This document shows positions 48,840-62,824 of a DNA stretch of 64,000 nucleotides, piece after piece (positions within the stretch are counted from its first letter, which is position 1; the number at the start of each line of letters is the position of its first letter). Origin of the DNA: Torreya grandis (Eukaryota > Streptophyta > Pinopsida > Cupressales > Taxaceae); assembly GCA_037957365.1 (NCBI GenBank), contig JARHVA010003634.1, positions 1,358,501 to 1,422,500 on the forward strand, in the 5' to 3' direction. The position numbers and the translations under genes are program-made. The notes under the pieces were generated by a model, which had not been told where the DNA came from, made no database searches, and was given only the letters and a program-made list of their open reading frames with translations.

Positions 48840-51080
48840 TGTATATCATCATGGCCGATATAATTTGTTTCATACTTTATATTCATTATACTATATCAGC
48901 CAACATGATATAATTTTGATTATGTCTTCTATCATTTTTACTATATCACGCTGGTTGATATCATCTAAGTCAGCCATAATCTTTCAACTGTATTAGCCTT
49001 ACTAATATGATAAATTTAGAGTTGAACATTATTTTTTGTATTGGATTCATATATATAGGGTCTATGATTCATTCATAGAGATATCTGGCATTCATAACCT
49101 CTACTTGCACTCCCAATTATGTTCATAAGTATTATTTTAAAAAGTTAGAGGATTGCGACCTTATCTTAAAGGTATAATCTTGTAGTGTCATTGAATCTCA
49201 ATATGAGAGGTATTTGGAGTTTTTGACTAAGGATATATAGGTCTCCATATTACAATTTGAGGTGTTCAACCTAAAACATCTCTCTCAAAGTTCCACTTGA
49301 GCCAAATTGGGTGATTAAAATGTTGACAAGTCCACCCAAAGGTAAGTATCTCTATCCCTATACTTTTTATTTTATTTAGACAATACCATAGATATTCAAT
49401 GATTAATTACTTAGTAGATATATGTATGTATCCTTGTTTACGCTCTTCCTTATATAAAGTAAGATAGTATCAATATTGGGTTGCTTAGGCTTACCATTTA
49501 TCACCTTAGGTTGCATAAGCCCCTATTTATTATACCATTGTAACATACCATATTTAAAAATACCTACCCATTATTTTTAAATTTATTTTCATCCTTAAAA
49601 TAATGGACTTTACTTGCATCTTTATAATAACTTACCCATCATTGATCCCTAATGAGAGTTATATCCCATGTCAAAAGCTTAGGCTTTGGATCCATTCCCT
49701 ATTTAAATTTGAGTGTATATTACACTCAATTAGGTCTACAGTTATTCTAGGTCATTACTCGGTCATCCAAGTATATGTAGGCTCTAATGCTACTATCCTA
49801 CTCAAGTTAATAGGCCATCGATACATTCTGATAAACATGACATGAATAATATCCTAGCTCTAGTTGAGTAATTTTCAATTTTTTCCTTTATAATTTTTAC
49901 CAACATCTTCATCAACATCATATATTTTTATCCCAAATGTTAGCTAACTAGATACATTTTTTTAGTTTTTAACAACTCTATTGACTATCGTAATGTAGTT
50001 CGTAGATCTTCTGAAACTATATCGACCAAACCAATATAGTTTCCAGTCTTTTGAAACTATATTCACCAATTTGATATAATTTTGTGTCTCCTTATAATTA
50101 CATCAACTAGTGCAATACATTTAAGTTTTACAAGTATTTTCAATTGACTACATCAGCCTACCCAATACTATTTGACTATTTATTTCCTTATTTCATACTT
50201 TTCATCTTAATATTTTTTATTTCAATATAGATAATTTGAATTTTTTTTGCTAAGTTGTTGTATTTCAATCTAGAACTATGTTCTTGGAGTTATAAAATTC
50301 ATAAAAATCATCACTCTATGAAAAATGGTCATCAATTTTACCTAAGATGTGGTGTGATGGGTGCCCAATACTCAATCCATGAGACAACACTATATACACA
50401 TTTTAGCTTCTAATCACTCATAATTTTTTAGAAATTCCTAGGGTTTTAATTTCAACCAATATAAATATTTTTAAGTATTTTATTTTTAGTACACTTGTAA
50501 GTTGTTATCCTTGGGAAGTTACTCATAACATACCTCAAGTATGGGATAATGTAGCTATGAGACAATGCAATACTTAATAGTTAGTAATAATTTGGTCCTT
50601 ACTCACTATTAATACCTAAAATCATTATATCCTAAATCCTACAAGTCAAAGACACCCAATTTAGCTATATATCCCATATATCAAAAAATATTTTGTTTAT
50701 TTTCTACTATTTGGATAATTTATCAAAATTTCCTTGAATATATCAATTAACTCAATACCATTATGTGACTTTTTTCAACTACATCTACCAGCTTGATATA
50801 ATTTGGAGTTTCCTTATTACTTCATCGATGAACCCAATACATTTATTTTGTGATTATAATATATTTTGAAGCCTAATATAACTTTATTAAATCTTATTGC
50901 ATTGAATAGACCAATATAGTCTTTTATTTCAACTGCCTATTGTATCAATTTTTTAATAAATTGTATCAACGAGCATGATATACTAATTATTTCCCAAATT
51001 TATTTCTAATGATATCAACCAACCTCATAGGATATGTTTTTCTAGACCTAGTGACTAATTGTATTAACTTACTTGACGCC
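48840..51080. repeat. Degenerate minisatellite-like region with a TATATCAACCAA...TTGATATA core
   Basis: Short phrases such as CTATATCAGCCAACATGATA, ACTATATTCACCAATTTGATA, ACATCTACCAGCTTGATATA and TATCAACGAGCATGATATA recur every 40-60 bases in 48840-49020, 49990-50180 and 50740-51080. The core is an imperfect palindrome (TATATCA...TGATATA). Between the clusters (49030-49980, 50190-50740) the DNA is ordinary non-coding sequence. Confidence 0.6.
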
Positions 51081-51173
51081 ATCTATTTCTTTTGATTAAC
51101 TTGTTTCCACATCTATTTTTTCCAATTTTCTTCATCATGATGTCTCCTCTTAAAATATTAATTTTTATCCTCA

Positions 51174-51177
51174 ACCC

Positions 51178-51259
<82 letters not shown>

Positions 51260-51264
51260 GGGTT
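51174..51264. repeat. (AT)n microsatellite inside an inverted CAACCCAT/ATGGGTTG pair
   Basis: About 40 AT units are flanked by CAACCCATTATAT on the left and ATATAATGGGTTG on the right, so the entire tract is one large palindrome. The right word is also the terminus of the foldback element that follows. Confidence 0.9.
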
Positions 51265-51288
51265 GTTATTTAATTATTTAATGATAAT

Positions 51289-51319
51289 GGGATAAGGGAG
51301 GGTGAGAGGGGGAGAGGGG
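51289..51319 (+). other. G-quadruplex-forming motif in the left arm
   Basis: Four G runs (GGG at 51289, 51296, 51300 and GGGGG at 51308) are separated by loops of 4, 1 and 5 bases, followed by another GGGG. The complementary C-rich versions lie at about 52299-52321 and 52635-52658. Confidence 0.75.
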
Positions 51320-51827
51320 AGCAAGGTGGCCTAAAGTGCCACATTTTTAAAATGAAAATAACAATAGTTGAATTTGGAGAGATTTTAGAGACACTTGGAA
51401 AAACAATTTGATAATAGCATAAGAATATAAATTTTGTTATTCTTAATGTTATTTCTAAATATATAATTTTTTTTCAATACTTAGATGATAAAAGTGTGCT
51501 AAATTGATACATCTATGACAATGGCTTGGTAATTTTTTTGAAAATATAACGAGATTGCATATGTAAAGACACATTTTTTCTAATTAAATGAATGAATTGT
51601 TGATGAAATTTCATCTATGGATAGATGGACTATCAAATATTTTTTAAAATATTATTTAACACACACAGACACAAAACCATTTTACAATTTATGATAGTTG
51701 GAAAATTGAAATTGAAAGGGTACAAACAAAAAAATTTGACCTTAAGTTCATGAAAATCATTGTTTCTATAAGATATCCAAAGATGTGTAGATTGTTGACA
51801 TATAAGTTATATAATTTTTTTATTAAT

Positions 51828-53132
<1,305 letters not shown>

Positions 53133-53135
<3 letters not shown>

Positions 53136-53900
53136 AAAATATTCCTAATCACACGTGTTAGAAAAGATGGATAATACTCATAAATTTCTTTAAAATCATG
53201 TGGACTACTCCATGATAATTATTATGCATGTTTTAGACCCCCCAAGCCCAAACCTAAACCTGTTTAGAGGGAAAGTTGAAAAGTCAAAACATAGACATAT
53301 CGAAAGGCTGTATGCCATTTATGTAAGGGTGAATAACCTTTTCAAAGGTTTTTTACCTTTGCAAAAGGCACATATTGTTTACAAATTATGTACACCTTCT
53401 ATAAAGTGTGTACACCCTTTCAAATCCTAGAATGTTCATTTAATGTAAATGCCCATTTAGAACTATTTTTGAATAGGGTGTGCATGCTTTTAAAAATTAT
53501 TTATGCCATTTGTAGTTCATGAATTTTACTTGTTTTCGCATATAATTAACTTATTCATTTTGAATTTTATAATCTTGGAACTAGTTTTTACTACCTACAC
53601 TCTTTAAAATCTACAAATTCTCCATTTAATTTATTTTAAATATTATAGATTATTTAATTTTTTGTCTAGACTTAGACTTATTTGAATAGATATAATAATA
53701 AAGTCAACTAGTCTCCTCAAATAACTAATTAAAGAGCTATCAAATGAGAAATTGAATCTAAGAGATAAAATTAAATAAAAAGAAAAGCATAGAGGAGAGC
53801 ATCCATAAGAGTTTCTCGACAAAGTGAAGGTACTTACTCCACACCAGATAATATTTAACATGAATTTAACATGTCCAATTCTATGGAATTAAATTTACAT
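53133..53900. other. Non-coding DNA
   Basis: No gene was recognised. 53330-53430 repeats TTTCAAAGGTTTT/CCTTTGCAAAAGG-like words and TGTACACC twice. Open frames at 53200-53430 and 53643-53861 show no domain. Confidence 0.45.
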
Positions 53901-54279
53901 ATGTCTTCAAATGAGATAAGATAACTTAATCAATCCTTGCTAAATGTGAAATTCAAAATGTAGAACTTGTAAATAATGAATTTACATTGAGTGATGAAAC
54001 ACATAGAGAATTACAATAAAATGAAATATCCATCCATAATGAAGTTTTTTATCATGATGATAATTATCATCACATAATAAACCCAATTCATATATCTCCT
54101 AATGAAGATTAATTCACTTCACTTGTAACATCTAATGTTACCCAACACTCTAATATTCATTCTATGGTTGAATTGCTAATATAGTCCAATTTAATAAAAA
54201 TGTATCTCCTAGACCCACACATATAAGGATAATACATCAAACATAAAGGTATTTGATTGAAAATATGATAAAGTAATAA

Positions 54280-54890
54280 AAATTATGGAAGGTAAAACAT
54301 CAAGAATATCAATTATATGTCATGCTCAACATGTATGGGACTATGCATTAGAGAAGAAAATCCATACAAGGTGATGCAAACTTTTTTTTCAATTAATGAA
54401 AATGTAAAAAATATTCCATCCAATGATTAATTTAGGGTTAAAAATAATCAATATAGAGAGAATAAATGTTGCAATAGTAAATAATATTTAATGCATTTAA
54501 TGCAATAGGTAATAGAACTTAGAAAAAATAGTAACATGGAACAATGAGTAATAACATAATCTATAGTGAGTAAGTCAACATCTAGAGCTTGATTTCATAG
54601 TTGAATAAGTAAATAAATTAAGTTTGATATGAAAATTGTAATAAATTCTATAAATTTAAGAACAAGGATTAAAGACTTTTTACTCACATATTATTGGGCA
54701 TTTAGTGATAGACTCCTAGGAAAAGACAAGGTATTAGTTGAAGAATAAGACATTTGTCTAAAAAATAGTCATGAAAACACAAGGCTCTCATAAAATTTAA
54801 AATATGTTGTTAAAATAATAAAATCTTTAAAAAATATGAGTCATATGTAAAACATTTCTTGGACATGACATAAATATAATTTTATAAGAA
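54280..54890 (+). pseudogene. Fossil reading frame of an unrecognised protein, part 1
   Basis: Two protein-like stretches survive. Near 54290-54360 one frame reads GKTSRISIICHAQHVWDYAL. From 54644 a frame of about 70 codons with only two TAA codons reads NSINLRTRIKDFLLTYYWAF, then GKDKVLVEE and DICLKNSHENTRLS. I do not recognise the family. It may be part of a decayed mobile element or an old gene. Composition is the same as the surroundings. Confidence 0.35.
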
Positions 54891-57800
54891 GTTTGAAAAA
54901 TTTAACAAGCAATTGATAAATCATTTGAGATGTAGATTACTTCCTATGTTAAAATAAACCAAATAGACCCCACATGTTTTTGTTGGATCCATGTTGAATT
55001 TTATATGCATTTAGATGTTTTTTTTCATATATGTTCTTTTTACATACTAACAAGATTATGTGGGAATGTATGGTGGCTTCCACTCCTAAAAGGTCAAAAG
55101 AGTTCATCCTAAGTATTTCATACCAAATAATTGATGGAAATTTATTTTGGGCAAAGAATGTTTAGATGAAATGTACAACACTTGAGGTGTTTTTAAAAAT
55201 TTGTCTAACTGTATATATGAATAAAATTCACATAAATTTCAAAAGAAACTATTTGATTTTATGAAGTATAAATATGTAAATAATGTATTAAAATATGAAA
55301 AATAGTCATCAATATGTGATTTGGTTATGAAATAGGTATTTTTATCTAATTTAATGCTTAAATTTGAGAAGACTATTATCTACCAATATGCAAGACACAC
55401 ACAAAAGGTAAAATGGCTAGATAATTAATTCAAGTTCTACAAGGACAAATTCTCTATAGAGACCATTGTCTTAATTGTGAACCTTTATGAAAACTACACA
55501 CTACAACCACATAATGATTTTCAATTTCATAATTTACTATAATTCAACTTAAGATGGAATTTTTCTACATATTACATTTTGAGATGCACTTGATAACACA
55601 AAGAATAACATAAAGAGTTTGAAAAATTACAAATTTTATATGATGGATGACATACTACATTCTCCAAAGTTGGTCCAATGTTATTTTTAGATATTTTATA
55701 TAAATATGAATGAAAGAGAATTCATGTTTAATAGAAACTATGTTTGGTCAAATAATTATGTAGGATAGTTTAATAATTCTTGAATGTGTTATTGATTAAG
55801 TAGGATGTATAAGAACAATGATGTTTAAATTTTTAGTGTATATTTGAGACTGTTCATGGATAAGGGGAACATGATGGTGTAGATGAATGTGTAAAAAATC
55901 ACTTTAAAAAAAGGGAAAACAAAAATATGGTGCCGACTTGATTGATGATATAAGTGTTGTGACTTAGAGTAATAAATGTTTTTCTCATAGATCAAATAAA
56001 TATTCTCATGTGTGAAGATAATTTTAGTTAATAGAGGAAAAAATGAGGAAATGTATCAATATTTCATCAAAATACCTAAATTAGTGTTTTTTACTCCATT
56101 CAAAGATCAAATTCTAGTTTATGGACTATTTATGTTGGGAATATGGCATTATTTTATTTAGGATATATGGAATTTAATTTGAATTAATGTTAGTCCAAAT
56201 AATGGTTTAACTAATGGTATTGTAGACCCCTGATGCCTATATATACTAGTGATTCATTCCAACCACTAAGGGATCATTAAATGGAATAATTAGTTAACTT
56301 TGACCACATATTAGATCTTGTACAACCATGAATAATTTATTTGTAATTTAAATGTAGCCTTAACTATTAATGATACCATAATTTTCTTGCATGTCCTTAA
56401 AAATTTATTGTACTTTGAATATAGGGAAATGTTTTATAGTAATGGCACCTAATAATAATGATGACATAATAAACTAATACTTGTCTCATTGTGTACAGGT
56501 AAAAATACATTACCAGAACTATCACAAATGGAGAAGACCTAGTAGATCTCACTAGATCTCTAGTTCTGGCATGAACTTGGCTTTATATATACTTTCATAA
56601 AAATTAAAGAAATGGTTATTTGAGGACTTTGAAACACATAGGGTGGTGGTTAATTAATAAAATTTGGTTATCACTAAAAATATTTACATGATCAAATTTA
56701 ATAGAAAGCCTCACAATAAACATTTGTGGAATGTTTATGAATCTGAGCATGAAGAAATTATTTAAACACTTAAAATCATATTTGATCCTAAAGGTAAATT
56801 AGATTGGCTTAGAAATGTTAGTATTAAATGCATTTAGAATTCTAAATTACTAAAGTTAACTTGATTTAGTGTATTTTAATTTTGATTTTTTTAATTATGT
56901 GTTTATTTATTTTTTAACTTTTTAATAAGAAATTTAAAGTAGGTTACTGCTACTACAGAGCATACACCTTCACATGGCAAGTAACAAGAGTAGATAAAAT
57001 TATTTGTTTGAAACAAAGATAATCCCAAAAATAAATAAATGTATATTAGATTTTTTTCATTGTCCCTAGTTGTAGGGAATCTTTTAGCGGTCTTAGAAGA
57101 GTCACCCATATAACTATAGAAGTTGATAGTTTGTATCTACCCATATGGACATGTTTGTGAAGATAGTTCATCAATTGGGATAGTTAGTCAAAATATGAAT
57201 CTCTCACTGACCAAGTTATTGTCCCCTAAGACACACACACTCTATTTTAAAATTTCAAATGGGGACCATCACTATTAAAAACCTATATTCTAGTACCCAA
57301 CATACATTAGAATTTCAAAATATGATGTTCTTCATGCTAAGTCTAAAATCATTTCAATTAGTCTGAATTTAGAAGAATATCAAATGTGAAAATCAAAGAT
57401 TGAATGTTCATTTTAAGTTATTTTCAATCTTGTATTTTCATAAATTTCTTCAAATATGAAAATTTTATTTAAGGAATAATGATATTAACATCTTTTTCCA
57501 AGCTTTTATATGTATTTTGTATGATCATAGGACCATCGATGTAAGATTTTTATTCACCCATGATCAAGCTTTACATTCATTACACAAGATTGTACCAAGT
57601 GGTGCTATCATGTAACCTAGATCCATTAAAAATTTGAAAGAAAATTCTAATTATAATGGTCCTCAACATTCTAAAATAAGCTAGGTGGCATGTCTTCATG
57701 ATTCATGTAATACAATGGCTTTACCAAAGATTGTTAAGTAATAATTCTTTTAACATTCCAAGATCTAGAAGGCTTAATGATTCTAAGCTTCTAAGCATTC

Positions 57801-58660
57801 ATCACTTGGCACCATTTTATAATGAAAAATATTGGGAGGATTGATGTAGTCTAATGATCTATAATCTAATGGTTTCCAGCATTTGAGCTCTAAATTAATG
57901 ACACTTGGCACTTTTTTACTTTACCATAGTTATTGAAGATAAAAGGAAAAGAAAAGATTTCAAGGTTCCCTATTCTTTGAGTCTTTGATTCCTCAAGATC
58001 ATGCCACATTTTTTCATTACATTAATTGAATACATACAAAACATATATATTTTTAACATCACAAGTGGTAATGGTTTTGACCTTTTGAGTTAACACATGC
58101 CCAAAATTACTCCACATGGCTTAATCACGTTAACTTGTGACCCTAAGAGCATATGAAATAGAACTAAAATTTAATGGAGTCATTAAATGAATAATTACTA
58201 ACTATCCTAAATGAAATTAATAGGCACATAAAGTTAATTAAATATTTCCATTTGGAAAACAAGTGAACCCACCAAAGCTGACTGGCACATTTGAATCAAA
58301 ATTAAATGAAATAAAAATTTCATTATTTACATTGATGACACATAAATGCATTCAAGACTTAGGATTGGTAAAAATGTATATTAAATATTTATGAATGGAT
58401 TTTATATCACCATTTATCTTGATTAAACATTTATTTTTTTAGCTATCATTCATCCCAAAATCCATGATTCTCGTAGTGATCAAGCAAAGCACAAACTAGT
58501 CAATTTATCAGAATAATTATGGTATTCAAATGGATAAAAGGGCCTATTATTCAAATCAGGTTCATCCTCTAGTTACTTATACATATTTATTCTCAAGGTG
58601 GTAAGAATACATGAGTACAGTGTTAAAAAAATGTGCCCTACATTTTAAATTCCTTCACTA
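54891..58660. other. A+T-rich DNA without recognisable genes
   Basis: Several stretches (for example 55300-55480 and 57530-57720) look weakly protein-like in one frame but are dense in stops. No domain, LTR or repeat pair was found. If parts 1 and 2 of the fossil frames belong to one element, this is its interior. Confidence 0.4.
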
Positions 58661-58664
58661 TTCA

Positions 58665-60570
58665 TCTCTATGGGATGAGGTGGAATTGATGATGCCTAAC
58701 TCTAATCAAGACCAAAATTGTTTAGAAGATAATTAGTACACATATGAAATTTTATGTATCAAAGCACAAGGACTCCATCAAGTAAAAAAAAACTTGAGGT
58801 AATGTCTTCCATTGACCTACTAAGGAATTTATTTATAAAAGGAATTGTTTATGGAGATTTTTAACGTACTAAAAAGAATAAAAACATAGTTGACTATGTT
58901 CATGGTAAATAATTATAAAGGTATCTTAGAATTTATTCCGCAAAGACTGCTTATAATCAAGTCTCATCTAATGTTTGACTCGTGCAAAACATGGTAGAAT
59001 GGAAGTTAAAATAATGGCTAGTCAAGGACTAGAAGATTAACCCAAAGGGGGTGATTTCATAGAATTATACTATCAAGTTTAGGGGATAGTTATGGCTCTC
59101 TTGAATAGGTTATATGTATTTTTGAGCATTTCATATGTCCAGGTTAAATGGGTGTTATAGTTTGATATTATTATAACATCTAACAAATTAATTGCCCTTG
59201 GAGAAGCTAATAGTGTGAGATTAAAGACCTAAATATTTCATATTGATAAGAGGACAACTGATGGTAGTTTTTATATTATTTAGTATATGTAGTATTGGGC
59301 GCTATCTATAAAACCCATGGGCATGTATGGTATCCATCAAATGGGTACCTAGAAAATAGGATTAGAGAAAACCATTCTTTCATGTTCATATATAGGTACA
59401 AGAATGTAATTTGAATAAAATGTGATGAGGTATATACTAATGTATTTTAAATAACTCATGGCACTTCAATGCCTAGGTTGTATAAAAACATAATGAGGAT
59501 CCTTAACAAAATGGGTGACTATTAGTATTATCTTGACGTCACTATCATCAAGATAGAAGGCATGCAAACCTCACCACTATTACTATCGCACCATATTATA
59601 GATAAAATCATAGAGTAGGAAAGAGTATTCCAAAAATACATTAGTATTGATGAATAATTAGGTTATAATCACCTGGATTATTACTTCAATACTCTTTTAA
59701 GCATTGGGTAGCTATAGTATGTGATCATATCACATTCATCCAAGTTTTTAAGGCTAAGACCCACTTTAAATTTAATATGACACCATTCAAGGAATCGGAT
59801 CCTATGAAAAAATATGGGGATACCTCCAATACATCAAAGATAAGAAAAAGGTAAACATATTATATGTCCATCAAGAATATGATCATGATGTTGTTTTTCT
59901 AAATGTAGTAAATGAAGATATGAAAGATATGTACCAAAGTATAGAGGATGCCTTGAAAAAGTTACATCAGAGACAAACCATATAGGATCCTTAGTAAATA
60001 ATTGATGATATGTAGAGTGAAACTACAAAGATATATAATATTTTTAATAACATCTAAAATTTTATAGCAAGAATTCCAGCCAATAGAGTGAGTATCACTA
60101 GGCTTTTCCATCAAATGAGGGAATTTGAAAAATGATTGAATTTCCTAGTTCAATGTTCTATGACCAACTCATTTAGTTAGCTAAACTTAATGACCAACAT
60201 GGATGCATCTTAGTTTTTAAACTATGTGATTTAAGTAAAGGATGATACGCCCAATTGGTGTAACCAAATGAAAACATTGTTGGGACTTTTTTCAAGACAC
60301 AAAATCATGGACTTGAAAATATTGGGAGATATGAAGGTCACTAAATTGATCACTCCTATAGGTGAGCTTTTCAACAAGCCTAATTTTTAGAATATTCTCC
60401 AAGAAATTACCAACAACTTCAAGGAGGAATTTTTTAAACACCATCTATGGATCCAACTAAGAAGTTTTAAAATTGGTCAATTTTGCCAAAGATAGGGTAG
60501 AAAGAGTTGAATCTCTAAAATCTAAATTTAAGAGCTTAGAAGCTGAGCAAGAAATATTGATGACTTAATC
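58665..60570 (+). pseudogene. Fossil reading frame of an unrecognised protein, part 2
   Basis: The best part is 59821-60480, about 220 codons in one frame with ten stops, six TAG, three TAA and one TGA. Nearly all sit where Gln would fit. Words include YLQYIKDKKKVNILYVHQEY, MKDMYQSIEDALKKLHQRQ, ARIPANRVSITRLFHQMREF and LKILGDMKVTKLITPIGELF. One base shift near 60475 leads into a charged coiled-coil-like end (DRVERVESLKSKFKSLEAEQ). Upstream, 59053-59520 is in the same frame and 58665-59050 in another; the middle (59521-59800) is weak. No known domain is recognised; gag-like structural protein is only a guess. Confidence 0.45.
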
Positions 60571-62810
60571 TATTAAAAGTTTAAATCCTATCTAACTCAA
60601 TTTTGACATTATAAATATAGTTTCAATAAATTCATACATTATTCAAAGAAATAAAGTCAAATAAAAAGGATTCAACTTTAGTGCCAACCACTCAACCAAC
60701 TGTCAGCATTCCCATGTCAATGCGAAGTGCCTAATTTTTAGGATTCATGACCATACACACTTCACTGGACCCATTTTGGATCCCTAAAAAACCCTCAATA
60801 GTTACCTTAGTTAAATCGATGGTTAACACATCAACTTCTTCTAATGGAGGTGGCACATCAACACCCATATAAAAATTATTATGTGTTTTCATGTTCTTAT
60901 CAAGTTGGAACTTTGGTTCCTAGCCTATGTACCTTTATTCTATGTTGTATTTTTAGACAAAGTGTTTATTTTATATGTTATCACTATACATACATAATTT
61001 TCATGATTATAAACACATTGTTCTAATTTTTACTTATAAATTTAAATGGATCTTGAAGAGATGAGGTCTTCCCCATCCCAATTTTATATATACTTGTAAC
61101 CTCTCAGTCCCAAATAGAGGAGAATTTTGGCTATTGAAATTAACAAGAAATTTTGATAAGTTTTGCTTTACTAGATTGTGATTTGCAAATCTTGATTCTT
61201 CTCGAAATATGTGGAATGTCTTATCATTATGGTATCTTCTTTCTTTGATTATGTATGAGTTTATATTTTTTAATATAATTATTCACCTTAAGATATAACT
61301 AATTTGAATGCCTTTTAAATGTTGATTATAATCTACCCTTGTTATGTGGAACAATAATTTGACAAATGTGATAACATTTAATTATGCATGTATAAGTTTA
61401 TTATGTTTAATTTTACTTTGAATCCTAACTATGTTTGAGTGTTGATGTGCTATAGTATCTTTGAATAGATATTGGTCTTATGATTTCTTGTCCAACATAG
61501 TTCAAGTAATGGTCTTGAAGAGTTTTCATTTTGTGTGGTCCATATGCCTCTTTTATACCTTACTCCTCCCTCTTTTTTGAGTTGGTTTGAGGATTATTTC
61601 CCACCTTAGTTAAAATAATCATCCTTCCATCCACTCCAAGTAGATTAAACATCATCCATAGACAACCAATTCATGGTAAATAATTTGTATTTCCAAGTAT
61701 ACTCAAGTTTATTTGAGGTCTGATGGAGAGTGTAGGGGAGAATTCCACCATTTATATGCCTATATAAATGTGTTTTCATGGATGGCTCATTAATTAGTCT
61801 AGTGATTCAAATGATGTGTGACCCATTGGCTAGATTTTGGTCCCTTAAGATAAATTTAGATATCAGATAAAAGGCATCATTGTGTCTCCCTCATCTCTAG
61901 CAGCATTAATTCCTCTTGAGGGTGATCATAAGAATCTATTGTGTAACTATAAGACCTAGTGGCCTATCTCTACCCATCAATGAACTCCTCTAATACCCAT
62001 CCAATTTAGTTATTAAAACAAACAAGCTAGTATGGGAGAGAGAGTGCTAACTATAAGAAAGCATGTTAACAAAAAAATTGATTTATCTTAGACAGAGGAA
62101 AATAGAGTGAATCAAAATATATGGACAAATAGAGATATTTTATGATATTTGTCTCTAGTCTTAATTGACACATGTTCTTATGGATTTCATTTTCCCCTCA
62201 TTTCTCTTTGGATTAGTTTATTTATTTCACATTTCCAATAAATATTAATATAATCTAAAGGAATTGGAGATGCTTTAGGTTTTCATTGAGAATGCTTCAG
62301 AAATGAAGATAAATATAATCTTAACATTTAAGTGACGGGTTGGTTTTTATAAAGAGATTCAACAATTTAATGTAATTTTTGACTACACATGAAGGCATGT
62401 ATCTAGCCTAATATTGTTTGATGACAAATAAAAATGTATTATGGTGGAGTGATTACCCTAAAATTATGTACACTAAGATACAATCCTTGGTTTTTTACTA
62501 AGTATGGTACTATACATAAAAAACACACACATAGCATAAGATACTTACATTAATTATGTCTTTATTCATGATAAGATCACTGATCTTAACTCATGCACTA
62601 TTCACTAAAAAAGAGGATCTCCATGGAATATTCAAAGGTGGATATTCATAAGATATGATAAATTAATAGGAGATATGCTATTTAAGATGCACAATGATAT
62701 AACAAGAAAATTTTGCATAATACTTTATAAGATATCCAACTAGAAATTTATGATATAAGGCAATAAAACTTGATAGAGATGTATATAAACCCAACCTCCA
62801 CCTTTCGCCT
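60571..62810. other. Non-coding DNA
   Basis: No gene, repeat pair or element terminus was recognised. Open frame 60844-61026 has no domain. Confidence 0.5.
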
Positions 62811-62824
62811 CCCCCCCCCCCCCC
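62811..62824 (+). repeat. Poly-C tract
   Basis: A run of 14 C in very A+T-rich DNA. Its length in the reads may be unreliable. Confidence 0.9.

Noticed and set aside
59053..60480. Use of an alternative genetic code (stop read as Gln)
   Set aside because: Nuclear plant genes use the standard code, the intact peroxidase uses it, and the LINE next door shows the same stop pattern from decay.
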